From: Novosphingobium aureum
Lineage (GTDB): Bacteria > Pseudomonadota > Alphaproteobacteria > Sphingomonadales > Sphingomonadaceae
Length of the DNA stretch: 64,000 nucleotides
Direction: 5' to 3'
Assembly: GCF_015865035.1 (NCBI RefSeq)
Contig: NZ_JADZGI010000001.1
Coordinates: 124,001 to 188,000, forward strand
Positions within the stretch are counted from its first letter, which is position 1. Each line of letters begins with the position of its first letter. The notes under the pieces are model-generated. The model searched no databases, was not told the origin of the DNA, and saw only the letters and a list, made by a program, of their open reading frames with translations. This document shows, one piece after another, positions 32,480 through 40,974 of the stretch. The position numbers and the translations under genes were made by a program.

Positions 32480-34099
32480 TCAGTCGCGCACGAGCGCACG
32501 CAGCGCCTCGATGCGGTCGGCCTCGTGCGCGGGCTTGTCGCGGCGGATACGGCTGATGCGCGGAAAGCGCATGGCGAGCCCCGACTTGTGGCGCTTGCTG
32601 GCGTGGACCGAATCGAAGGCGACCTCGAGCACCAGCGACTTGTCGGTCTCGCGCACCGGGCCGAAGCGGTTGACGGTATGGCCGCGCACGTACTTGTCGA
32701 GCCATGCCAGTTCCTCGTCAGTGAAGCCGAAGTAGGCCTTGCCCACGGGAAGCAGTTCGGCGCCGGGCCCGCTGGTATCGTCGGGATCGCCGTCCCAGCA
32801 GCCGAAGGTGAAGTCTGAATAGAACGAGGAGCGCTTGCCCGAACCGCGCTGCGCATACATCAGAACGCAGTCGATCAGCAGCGGGTCGCGCTTCCACTTG
32901 TACCACAGTCCGACCTTGCGCCCGGCGACATAGGGACTGTCGCGATGCTTGAGCATGACCCCCTCGATGGCATCGTCGCGTGCCTTTTCGCGCAAGTCAG
33001 CGAGCGCGCCGAAATCTGCTGCGGGGATGAGCGCGGAGAGGTCGAAGTGATCGCGCGGCAGCCGCGGAAGCAGGGCTTCGAGCCGGGCACGACGCTGCGT
33101 CCATGATCCCTCGCGCAAGTCCTCGCCCTCGACGTGGAGCGCATCGTAGAGCCGCACGAAGGCCGGGGCCTCGGCCATCATCTTCTTCGAGACGGTCTTG
33201 CGCCCCAAGCGCTGCTGCAGCGCATTGAAGCTCGCCGCGCCACCTTCCTCGCCGCCTTGGTGGCTGCCGCGCACGAGCAGTTCGCCGTCGAGCACGGCGT
33301 CGATGTCGAGCGCGGCAACGATCTCGGGGAAGGTCGCCGAGATGTCGTCGCCCGAACGCGAGTAGACCCGCGTCTCGCCCCCCGCGCGCACGACCTGGAC
33401 GCGGATGCCATCCCATTTCCACTCGGCGGCATAGTCGGCAAGGTCGACCTCGCGCTCTTCGAGCGGGTGCGCGAGCATGAACGGGCGGAACAGCGGCATG
33501 TTCGTCGAATCGGGCGCCGGCGCGCCCTTGGCCGCCCAGTCGAACAGCGGGCCATAGGGCGGTTGCTGGCCATGCCAGTGTTCCTCGACTTCCTCGACCG
33601 GCACCGAGAAGGCGAGCGCGAAGGCGGTCTTGGCGAGGCGGCTGGAGATGCCGATACGCATCGCGCCGGTGGCGAGCTTGAGCAGGGCATAGCGTCCGCT
33701 CGATGTGAGCCGGTCGAGCAGGCGCGGCAGTTCGCTCGCGACATTGGCGCGGGTCATCGCTGCGAGTGTGTCGACTGCTTCGCTGACCGTTGGCGGGGAG
33801 GGGGGCATCTCTCCAGCGGCCAGTACTGGCTCGGGCCAGAGCAGGCTGGCGGTCTCGGCGGTGTCGCCGACGTAGTCGCGGCTGAGCGCCCAGAGCTCGG
33901 GATCGACGCGTTCGGCCATGATCCGCCGGATCGTCGCGCTCTTGACCGCTGGGAAGTCGAGCCCGTCGGTGAGGGCCGCCAGCGCCCAGCCCCGGTCGGG
34001 GTCGGGCGTCTCGAGCAGGTAGTCGGCGAGGATGCGCAGCTTGGCATTGCGGCTACGGGTATAGACGAGCGCGTCGAGCAGGGCGGCAAAGCGCTCCAT
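32480..34099 (-). CDS. ATP-dependent DNA ligase (damage-response type)
   Basis: A 539-residue ATP-dependent DNA ligase: N-terminal DNA-binding domain, adenylation domain with the catalytic Lys in EWKWDGIRVQ (motif I KxDG, around residue 237), motif V-like VMLKHRDSPY, and an OB domain ending near the C-terminus. Bacterial ligases of this type are called cisplatin-damage-response ligases and occur with a beta-lactamase-fold exonuclease, as here: the ATG at 34099 shares one base with the exonuclease stop (TGATG). The longer frame to 34492 runs over the exonuclease gene and is rejected. Confidence 0.9.
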   Translation of the reverse strand: MERFAALLDALVYTRSRNAKLRILADYLLETPDPDRGWALAALTDGLDFPAVKSATIRRIMAERVDPELWALSRDYVGDTAETASLLWPEPVLAAGEMPPSPPTVSEAVDTLAAMTRANVASELPRLLDRLTSSGRYALLKLATGAMRIGISSRLAKTAFALAFSVPVEEVEEHWHGQQPPYGPLFDWAAKGAPAPDSTNMPLFRPFMLAHPLEEREVDLADYAAEWKWDGIRVQVVRAGGETRVYSRSGDDISATFPEIVAALDIDAVLDGELLVRGSHQGGEEGGAASFNALQQRLGRKTVSKKMMAEAPAFVRLYDALHVEGEDLREGSWTQRRARLEALLPRLPRDHFDLSALIPAADFGALADLREKARDDAIEGVMLKHRDSPYVAGRKVGLWYKWKRDPLLIDCVLMYAQRGSGKRSSFYSDFTFGCWDGDPDDTSGPGAELLPVGKAYFGFTDEELAWLDKYVRGHTVNRFGPVRETDKSLVLEVAFDSVHASKRHKSGLAMRFPRISRIRRDKPAHEADRIEALRALVRD

Positions 34100-35106
34100 C
34101 ACTCGGCTTCCTCTTCGTAGCCGACCAGCGCCAGCGCGCGCGCCTTGCGCTGGTTGAGCGTGCACCAGCGCAGGAGTGCGTCCTCGCGTCCGTGCGTGAT
34201 CCAGGTCTCGACCGGATCGACCTCGGCGATGGTACGGGTGAGCTCGTCCCAGTCGGCATGGTCGGAGATCACCAGCGGCAGCTCGACCATGCGCTGGCGG
34301 GCGCGCTGGCGCACGCGCATCCAGCCAGAGGCCATGGCGGTCAGGGGATCGGGCAGACGGCGGCTCCAGCGATCGTTGAGCGCGGAGGGCGGGGCGATGA
34401 TCACGCTGCCTGCCATCGCGGCCTTGTCGGGTGCGTCTGAGACCAGTTCGAGCGGGCCGAGGTCGATGCCGTGTTCTTCGTAGAGCGCGCACATCTTCTC
34501 CATCGCCCCGTGGAGCCAGATGACGTCATGGTGTCCGGCCCGGCGCAGTTCGGCGATGACCCTTTGCGCCTTGCCCAGCGCATAGGCCCCGACGAGCACG
34601 CTGCCTTGCGGGTTGGCGGCGCGCGCATCGAGCAGCTTGGCGATCTCGTCCTCGATCGGGGGATGGCGGAAAACCGGCAGGCCGAAGGTCGCCTCGGTGA
34701 TGAGGACGTCGCAGGGTGTCACCTCGAACGGCGGGCAGGTGGGGTCGGGGCGGCGCTTGAAGTCGCCGGTGACGACGATGCGCTCGCCCGCGTGTTCGAG
34801 CAGGATCTGCGCCGAGCCGAGAACGTGTCCGGCCGGCAGCCAGGTCGCGTTGACCCCGCCGCCGATCTTCACCGTCTCGCCGTATTCGACGGGGACCGCG
34901 CCTTGCGAAGTTGCGTAGCGCAACTTCATGATCGCGAGCGTTGCCGGCGTGGCCCAGGTTTCGCCATGGCCGCCGCGCGCATGGTCGGCATGGCCGTGCG
35001 TCACAAGCGCCCGGTCCACGGGCCGCGCCGGGTCTATCCAGCAATCGGCGGGTACGACGTGGATCCCCCAGGGCTCCGGGCGAATCCAGCTGAAATCACG
35101 GGCCAT
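34099..35106 (-). CDS. Ligase-associated DNA exonuclease (metallo-beta-lactamase fold)
   Basis: A 335-residue metallo-beta-lactamase/beta-CASP-type nuclease related to SNM1 and CPSF enzymes. The metal-binding motif THGHADHARGG lies near residues 36-46, with later conserved ITEATFG and SDHADWDE motifs. It is the partner of the ATP-dependent DNA ligase immediately downstream and probably trims damaged ends before ligation. The helicase and phosphoesterase genes that often complete this cluster are not adjacent. Confidence 0.9.
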   Translation of the reverse strand: MARDFSWIRPEPWGIHVVPADCWIDPARPVDRALVTHGHADHARGGHGETWATPATLAIMKLRYATSQGAVPVEYGETVKIGGGVNATWLPAGHVLGSAQILLEHAGERIVVTGDFKRRPDPTCPPFEVTPCDVLITEATFGLPVFRHPPIEDEIAKLLDARAANPQGSVLVGAYALGKAQRVIAELRRAGHHDVIWLHGAMEKMCALYEEHGIDLGPLELVSDAPDKAAMAGSVIIAPPSALNDRWSRRLPDPLTAMASGWMRVRQRARQRMVELPLVISDHADWDELTRTIAEVDPVETWITHGREDALLRWCTLNQRKARALALVGYEEEAE

Positions 35107-35158
35107 GCATCATGAAATGAGACTGGGCCCGCACGGTTCCCCTCAAGGGTCCCGACCC

Positions 35159-36100
35159 TCAGGGCACCGAGCGGGCGAGGCGAAAGCCGACGAAGGCCGA
35201 GCGGGTGGCGTTGGTCATGACCCGGCTGGCCGAGCGCATGCTGCCCGGGTGCGGGCTATGCGAGCCGCCACGCAAGGGGTGCATCTCGCAGGCGGACCCG
35301 TCCTTCGCACCGTCGGTCCAGGCGCTGCCGTCGACGGGGGCGCCCTCGTAGCTGTCGTGCCAGCAGTCCTCGACGAGCTGGTAGAGGTTGCCGATCATGT
35401 CATAGAGACCCCAGGCATTGGGCGCGAAGGTCGCCACGGGCGAGGGCCCGTAGTAGTCGTCGTGGCACTGCGCGGTGATCCAGTCGCTGTCGCGGGCCTG
35501 GACGGTGAGGTCCGCGCCGTTGGCATAGGCGCACTGCAGGGTGATGTCGTCGCCCCAGTAGCGCGAGGTCACGGTGCCTGCGCGGGTGGCATATTCGAAT
35601 TCGGCCTCGGTCGGCAGGCGGTAGGCGGTGCCCGTCTCGCGCGAGATCCATGCGACATAGGCGCGCGCGTCATCATAGTTGACGCAGGTCACCGGGTGCT
35701 GGTCGGACTGGGGGAAGCCGATCGACTGCCAGTCGGCATCCTCGCGCATCCCATATTTCGTGCCGAGATAGGCATAGCAGCCCTTGGCACTATAGCCCGT
35801 GGCCGCGACGAAGCGGGCGAACTGGCCACGCGTGACCATCGTTGCGGCAATCTCGAAGGCGGGGACCTGGACTTCGTGCCGTGGCTTCTCGCGCGGTGCG
35901 AAATCGTCGTCGACGGCTAGGCCGGTGTGGTGAGTCAGCGCCTGCTCGGCGTCGGTTTCGGCCTTGGTCGAGCCCATCATGAAGCTGCCGGCAGGAACTG
36001 CGACCATGTCCACGGGGCCTGTCTCGCTGGCGAGCAGGCCCTGGCCCGAAGCCAGCGCGGCCACTGCGCTGCAGGTGATCAGGATCTTGGCAATTTTCAT
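35159..36100 (-). CDS. SUMF1/FGE-fold secreted protein lacking FGE cysteines
   Basis: A 313-residue protein with a signal peptide (hydrophobic residues 5-22, then LASETG), so probably periplasmic. It has the formylglycine-generating-enzyme fold: MVAVPAGSFMMGS at the start, YRLPTEAEFEYATRAG in the middle and LRGGSH...VGFRLARS at the end. The two cysteines that catalyse formylglycine formation would lie in the RGGS...R region; this protein has none there. It may be a structural or lectin-like member. The ATG at 36100 is followed upstream by GGGGGGAACC. Confidence 0.83.
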   Translation of the reverse strand: MKIAKILITCSAVAALASGQGLLASETGPVDMVAVPAGSFMMGSTKAETDAEQALTHHTGLAVDDDFAPREKPRHEVQVPAFEIAATMVTRGQFARFVAATGYSAKGCYAYLGTKYGMREDADWQSIGFPQSDQHPVTCVNYDDARAYVAWISRETGTAYRLPTEAEFEYATRAGTVTSRYWGDDITLQCAYANGADLTVQARDSDWITAQCHDDYYGPSPVATFAPNAWGLYDMIGNLYQLVEDCWHDSYEGAPVDGSAWTDGAKDGSACEMHPLRGGSHSPHPGSMRSASRVMTNATRSAFVGFRLARSVP

Positions 36101-36251
36101 GGTTCCCCCCGGCTGGTTTGCGCGAGGCAGGCTATGGCGCTCGTCGAACGCGTGGTCGGCGCGTGGGCGAGTGGTCGCCGTTCGGATAGGTCGCACTGAA
36201 AAGGCACAGGGCCGGGGGCGGTCGTGCGTGTCGATAGTTGCTCGACAACGA

Positions 36252-36283
36252 AGGAGCCCGGCCTCTCGCGAGACCGGGCTCCT
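36252..36283. terminator. Hairpin downstream of clpA
   Basis: Perfect 10-bp stem AGGAGCCCGG / CCGGGCTCCT, with a self-complementary loop (TCTCGCGAGA), 36 nt after the clpA stop. The U-run on the clpA strand is weak (CCTTCGTTG). Confidence 0.6.
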
Positions 36284-36318
36284 GATTTTCAGTCGTCCGT
36301 TGCCGGAGGCAGCGCGGA

Positions 36319-38709
36319 TCAGTCGTCCGAGCTTGCCTCGGGCTTGGGATCGGCTTCGGAATCGGGACCGCTCTTCCTGGGCGGAGCCTTCTTCGCGGCC
36401 GGCTTGCGCTTCTTCGAGACCTTGGGCGCGGATGGAGTCAGCTCGAAGTTGAGACCGTTCGCGTCCTTGACCGTCACGTGGACCTCGCCGCCGTTCGCAA
36501 GCTTGCCGAAGAGCAGTTCCTCCGCGAGCGGTTGCTTGACCTTCTCCTGGATCACGCGGCCCATCGGACGCGCGCCGTAGAGGCGGTCATAGCCCTTGTC
36601 ACCCAGCCATGCGCGGGCATCGGCGTCGAACTGGATGTGCACGTTCTGGTCTGCCAGCTGGAGTTCGAGCTGGAGGATGAACTTGTCGACGACGCGGCTG
36701 ATGGTGTCCTTGGCTAGGTAGGCAAAGGGCACGATGGCATCGAGACGGTTGCGGAATTCCGGCGTGAAGAGGTTCTTGACCGCTTCTTCGCCCGCGTCCG
36801 CCTTCGACACGTCGCCAAAGCCGATGCCGTTGCGCGCCATGTCCGAAGCGCCCGCGTTGGTGGTCATGATGAGGACCACGTTGCGGAAGTCGACGGTCTT
36901 GCCGTGGTGGTCGGTCAGCTTGCCGTTGTCCATCACCTGCAGGAGGATGTTGAACAGGTCGGGGTGGGCCTTCTCGATCTCGTCGAGCAGCAGGACGCAG
37001 TGCGGCTGCTGGTCGATGGCATCGGTGAGCAGGCCACCCTGGTCGAAGCCGACGTAGCCCGGAGGCGCACCGATCAGGCGCGAGACCGAGTGGCGCTCCA
37101 TGTACTCGGACATGTCGAAGCGCTGCATCGGAATGCCCATGATCGAGGCGAGCTGCTTGGCAACCTCGGTCTTGCCGACGCCGGTGGGGCCCGAGAACAG
37201 GAACGAGCCGATCGGCTTGTCCGGATCGCGCAGGCCCGCACGGCTGAGCTTCATCGCGGTCGACAGCACGTCGATGGCCTTGTCTTGGCCGAAGACGACG
37301 CGCTTGAGGTCGCGTTCGAGATTCTCGAGCGCCTTCTTGTCGTCCTTCGACACCGACTTGGGCGGGATGCGGGCCATGGTCGCGATGACCTGCTCGATCT
37401 CGCGTGCACCGATGGTCTTCTTGCGGCGGCTGGGCGGCACGAGCATCTGCATCGCGCCGACCTCGTCGATCACGTCGATCGCCTTGTCGGGCAGCTTGCG
37501 GTCGTTGATGTAGCGCGCCGAAAGCTCGACCGCAGTCTTGATCGCATCGGGGGTGTACTTGACCTTGTGGTGGTCCTCGAAGGCCGAGCGCAGACCCTTG
37601 AGGATCTTGATCGTGTCCTCGACCGAAGGCTCGTTCACGTCGATCTTCTGGAACCGGCGCAGGAGCGCGCGGTCCTTCTCGAAGTGATTGCGGAATTCCT
37701 TGTAGGTGGTCGAGCCGATGCAACGGATCGTGCCGCCCGACAGCGCGGGCTTGAGCAGGTTCGATGCATCCATCGCGCCGCCGCTGGTGGCGCCGGCACC
37801 GATCACGGTGTGGATCTCGTCGATGAACAGGATCGCGTGGGGCATCTTCTCGAGTTCGGAAACGACCTGCTTCAGGCGTTCCTCGAAGTCGCCGCGATAG
37901 CGCGTCCCTGCGAGCAGCGAGCCCATGTCGAGCGAGTAGATCACCGCCTCGGCGAGCACCTCGGGCACTTCGCCCTCGACGATCTTGCGCGCGAGGCCTT
38001 CTGCGATGGCGGTTTTGCCCACGCCCGGATCGCCCACGTAGAGCGGGTTGTTCTTCGAGCGGCGGCACAGGATCTGGATCGTGCGGTCCACTTCGGGGCC
38101 ACGGCCGATCAGCGGGTCGACCTTGCCGTTCAGCGCCTTCTCGTTGAGGTTGACGCAGAACTGGTCGAGCGCTGAATCCTTCTTCGAGCTGCTCTTGCTC
38201 TCGGCCTTTTCCTCGGGCTGGGGCGCGGCCTCGTCGTTGCCCTTGGGGTTGCGGTCCTCGATCCGGCGACCGCCCTTGCCGATGCCGTGGCTGATGTAGC
38301 TGACGGCGTCGAGGCGGCTCATGTCCTGCTGCTGCAGGAAGTAGACCGCGTAGCTGTCGCGCTCGGAGAACAGGGCGACGAGCACGTTGGCACCGGTCAC
38401 CGTATCCTTGCCCGAGGACTGGACGTGCAGGATCGCGCGCTGGATCACCCGCTGGAAGCCGGCGGTGGGCGAGGGGTCACCCTTGTCGTCGGTCTTGAGC
38501 GACTGGTATTCCTGGTCGAGATACTGGCGCACCACGTCGCCGAGATCGCCGAGGTCCACGCCGCAAGCCTGCATGACCTGCGCCGCGTCGGGATCGTCGA
38601 TCAGCGCAAGCAGCAAGTGCTCGAGCGTCGCGTACTCGTGGCTCCGCTCGGACGCGTGGGACAGAGCCGTGTGCAGGGTCTTTTCAAGGCTTTGGGCGAA
38701 ACTAGGCAT
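36319..38709 (-). CDS. clpA: ATP-dependent Clp protease ATP-binding subunit ClpA
   Basis: Hexameric AAA+ unfoldase that feeds substrates to ClpP. The 796-residue protein has the N-terminal Clp repeat domain (residues 1-140), a charged linker, AAA-1 with Walker A GDPGVGKTA near 220, AAA-2 with GPTGVGKTE near 505, and a C-terminal region with a KKRKPAAKK-type basic tail. An IGF/IGL ClpP-binding loop is present as NGIGFGD. Neither clpS nor clpP is next to it; a DUF1192 gene precedes it in the same direction with 137 nt between. Confidence 0.95.
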   Translation of the reverse strand: MPSFAQSLEKTLHTALSHASERSHEYATLEHLLLALIDDPDAAQVMQACGVDLGDLGDVVRQYLDQEYQSLKTDDKGDPSPTAGFQRVIQRAILHVQSSGKDTVTGANVLVALFSERDSYAVYFLQQQDMSRLDAVSYISHGIGKGGRRIEDRNPKGNDEAAPQPEEKAESKSSSKKDSALDQFCVNLNEKALNGKVDPLIGRGPEVDRTIQILCRRSKNNPLYVGDPGVGKTAIAEGLARKIVEGEVPEVLAEAVIYSLDMGSLLAGTRYRGDFEERLKQVVSELEKMPHAILFIDEIHTVIGAGATSGGAMDASNLLKPALSGGTIRCIGSTTYKEFRNHFEKDRALLRRFQKIDVNEPSVEDTIKILKGLRSAFEDHHKVKYTPDAIKTAVELSARYINDRKLPDKAIDVIDEVGAMQMLVPPSRRKKTIGAREIEQVIATMARIPPKSVSKDDKKALENLERDLKRVVFGQDKAIDVLSTAMKLSRAGLRDPDKPIGSFLFSGPTGVGKTEVAKQLASIMGIPMQRFDMSEYMERHSVSRLIGAPPGYVGFDQGGLLTDAIDQQPHCVLLLDEIEKAHPDLFNILLQVMDNGKLTDHHGKTVDFRNVVLIMTTNAGASDMARNGIGFGDVSKADAGEEAVKNLFTPEFRNRLDAIVPFAYLAKDTISRVVDKFILQLELQLADQNVHIQFDADARAWLGDKGYDRLYGARPMGRVIQEKVKQPLAEELLFGKLANGGEVHVTVKDANGLNFELTPSAPKVSKKRKPAAKKAPPRKSGPDSEADPKPEASSDD

Positions 38710-38846
38710 TTAGCATTCTCTCGGTTGGGAGGATGACTCTCCTTGCGGGAAAGCGTGACCGTGGCGGGTTACATAATTCATATAAGCACGATCGGGACGG
38801 TTGCGAGGCGACGGGCTGTCGCCGGGTGCGAGGCCGATCGCACCGA

Positions 38847-39077
38847 TCATGAAGAGGAACCTGAGGGGCCGGAGCTGAACAGCGCCTGTGCGGCGAGCAT
38901 GTGCCTGGCAGATGCCGTGCGATGCGCCTCAATGCGCTGGATTTCGGTCTGTAGCAGGGAGATACGTTCATCGAGTTCGTCCAGCGAATAGCGCTCGAGG
39001 CTTTCGCTGGCGAGTTGACTGGCAAGCCCGAGCTCGTGCCCGGAAGAGTGCCGCCGCGGTCGATCATCATCGTCCAT
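38847..39077 (-). CDS. DUF1192 family protein
   Basis: A 76-residue protein starting MDDDDRPRRH, followed by a predicted coiled-coil (YSLDELDERISLLQTEIQRIE) and a short tail. DUF1192 is an alphaproteobacterial family of unknown function. I prefer the ATG at 39077 because the Asp-rich opening is typical of the family; a longer frame to 39113 exists. It lies between clpA (same direction) and a divergent quinone oxidoreductase gene, 86 bp away. Confidence 0.8.
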   Translation of the reverse strand: MDDDDRPRRHSSGHELGLASQLASESLERYSLDELDERISLLQTEIQRIEAHRTASARHMLAAQALFSSGPSGSSS

Positions 39078-39163
39078 CCCACGCAGCATCGGACTGTAAT
39101 CGCCCGCTGTCAATGGCCCGAAAACAGTTCCCTTGGACGGCCATCGTGTGGCACCAAGTGGCC

Positions 39164-40177
39164 ATGCAAGAGGTGATCGCCGATACCATCCCGCAAACGA
39201 TGACCGCCGTCGGCTTCGACGAACCGGGCGGACCCGAGGTCCTTTATGCGGGCGAACATGCAGTGCCCGTCCCCGGACCCGGCGAAGTACTGGTCAAGGT
39301 TGCCTTTGCCGGGGTGAACCGCCCCGACGTGGTGCAGCGCCAGGGCAAGTATCCTCCGCCACCCGGAGCGTCACCGCTGCCCGGGCTCGAGATCTCGGGC
39401 ACCGTTGTCGCACTGGGCGAGGGGGTGCGGGCGCCGGCCATCGGCGAGCGGGTCTGTGCGCTGGTCGCGGGCGGGGGTTATGCACAGTATTGCAAGGCGC
39501 GTGCCGACCAGTGCCTGCCGGTTCCCGCCAACCTGGCGCTCGACGAGGCTGCCGCGCTGCCCGAGACGCTGTTCACCGTGTGGCACAACGTCTTCGAGCG
39601 CGGCTATGCCCGCGAGGGCGATACCTTGCTGGTCCACGGCGGCACGAGCGGAATCGGCTCGATGGCGACGATGCTGGGCAAGCTCTTCGGGCTTACCGTC
39701 ATCGTCACCTGCGGCTCGCCCGAGAAGTGCGCGCGCGCGCGCGAGATCGGGGCGGATCACGCGATCGACTACAAGGCGAGCGACTTCGTCGAGGAAGTCG
39801 CGCGCATTACCGGGGGGCGCGGGGTCGATATCGTGCTCGACATGGTCGCGGGCGACTACGTCAAGCGCAACCTCAAGTGCCTCGCCATGGACGGACGCCA
39901 CGTCACCATCGCAGTACAGGGCGGCATCAAGGCCGAGGTCAACATGGCGGTGGTGATGAGCCGGCGCTACACGCTCACCGGCTCGACGCTGCGCTCGCGT
40001 TCGGACACCTTCAAGGCTCTGCTCGCACAAGAGATCATCGCCAACGTCTGGCCGCTGGTCCTCTCGGGCGAGCTGCGTCCGGTGATGGATCGCAGCTTCG
40101 CGCTCGCCGATGCCGCCAGGGCGCATGCCCATATGGAAGATGGCGGACATGTGGGGAAGATCGTCCTCGAGGCCTGA
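39164..40177 (+). CDS. NAD(P)H-quinone oxidoreductase, PIG3/TP53I3 type
   Basis: Zinc-independent medium-chain reductase of 337 residues with GVNRPDVVQRQGKYPPPPGAS near the N-terminus, a PIG3-family hallmark, and the NADP motif HGGTSGIGS near residue 160. It should reduce quinones by one-electron or two-electron transfer. The start is uncertain: ATG 39164 and ATG 39200 are both possible and neither has a clear ribosome-binding site. A second Qor-like gene lies at 7538-8512. It is followed by a GST gene 55 nt downstream. Confidence 0.85.
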   Translation: MQEVIADTIPQTMTAVGFDEPGGPEVLYAGEHAVPVPGPGEVLVKVAFAGVNRPDVVQRQGKYPPPPGASPLPGLEISGTVVALGEGVRAPAIGERVCALVAGGGYAQYCKARADQCLPVPANLALDEAAALPETLFTVWHNVFERGYAREGDTLLVHGGTSGIGSMATMLGKLFGLTVIVTCGSPEKCARAREIGADHAIDYKASDFVEEVARITGGRGVDIVLDMVAGDYVKRNLKCLAMDGRHVTIAVQGGIKAEVNMAVVMSRRYTLTGSTLRSRSDTFKALLAQEIIANVWPLVLSGELRPVMDRSFALADAARAHAHMEDGGHVGKIVLEA

Positions 40178-40232
40178 CCGGCCGGAAGGGTTGCTACGGC
40201 GCCCGTGCGCCGCTTTCGAGGAGTGAAACGAC

Positions 40233-40853
40233 GTGTCTACAAGGCTCGTGCTGCACGAGGACGTGCGCAGCGGTAACTGCTACAAGATCCGCCTGACCGC
40301 GGCCTTGCTCGGCACGAGGCTCGAGCGGCGGGGGTACGACATCCTCAAGGGCGATACGCGCAGCCCCGACTTCCTCGCACAGGTCAACGCCAACGGGCGC
40401 ATCCCGGTCCTGCAGGTCGGGACCCGCTTCCTGCCCGAAAGCAATGCCGCGTGCTGGTATCTTGCCGAGGGCAGCGCGCTGATCCCCGAAGACGCTTTCC
40501 AGCGGGCGGACATGCTGCGCTGGATGTTCTTCGAGCAGTACAACCACGAGCCCAACATCGCGACCTTGCGGTTCTGGCTGCTTTACCTCGGCGAGGCGAA
40601 CCTGAGCGCGACCCAGCGCGGGCAGATTCCCGTCAAGCGCGCTGCCGGCGAGGAAGCGCTGCGGGTCATGAACGAGCATCTCGCCGCGCGCGACTGGTTC
40701 GTCGGCGATTCGGTCTCGCTCGCCGACCTGGTGCTCTATCCCTACACGCACGTCTGCGAGGCCGGGGGATTTCGCCTTCAGGACTATCCCGCGATCTGCC
40801 GCTGGCTCGACCGGATCGCGGCTTTGCCCGGCTACGTCGCCATGTCCGCCTGA
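40233..40853 (+). CDS. Glutathione S-transferase family protein
   Basis: A 206-residue GST with the N-terminal thioredoxin-like domain (VRSGNCYKIRLTAALLG, residues 11-27; VNANGRIPVLQ with the cis-Pro near 51-61) and the all-helical C-terminal domain with SVSLADLVLYPYTHVCEAGGF. Substrate unknown. It starts at GTG 40233 behind GAGGAG, a good ribosome-binding site. It may be co-transcribed with the quinone reductase, which would make a small redox/detoxification unit. Confidence 0.87.
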   Translation: MSTRLVLHEDVRSGNCYKIRLTAALLGTRLERRGYDILKGDTRSPDFLAQVNANGRIPVLQVGTRFLPESNAACWYLAEGSALIPEDAFQRADMLRWMFFEQYNHEPNIATLRFWLLYLGEANLSATQRGQIPVKRAAGEEALRVMNEHLAARDWFVGDSVSLADLVLYPYTHVCEAGGFRLQDYPAICRWLDRIAALPGYVAMSA

Positions 40854-40939
40854 GAGCGCCGCTGGAGGGGGCCTCGTTCAGTATCCTTTCCCGGCCAGAA
40901 GGAAGCTCGCTGGTGCGATGCCTTCATCCGGTGAAGGAT

Positions 40940-40968
40940 TTGATCCGCAGCGTGCCAGCGCCTATCTC
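40940..40968 (+). promoter_or_regulatory. Putative leaderless promoter of the YihY-family gene
   Basis: TTGATC (40940-40945), 17-bp spacer, TATCTC (40963-40968), then 6 nt to the ATG at 40975. The layout and the TATCTC element match those upstream of 17734. Confidence 0.45.
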
Positions 40969-40974
40969 GGCGCC

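Noticed and set aside
34100..34492. Extended DNA ligase start at 34492
   Set aside because: That frame is antisense-free but overlaps the exonuclease gene entirely; the TGATG junction at 34099 gives a natural start.
36201..36318. Hairpin downstream of clpA as a tRNA or small RNA gene
   Set aside because: No cloverleaf, promoter or conserved tRNA box; it fits a terminator.
36319..39077. clpS as part of the clpA operon
   Set aside because: No clpS-like frame lies within 400 bp upstream of clpA; the gene there is DUF1192.
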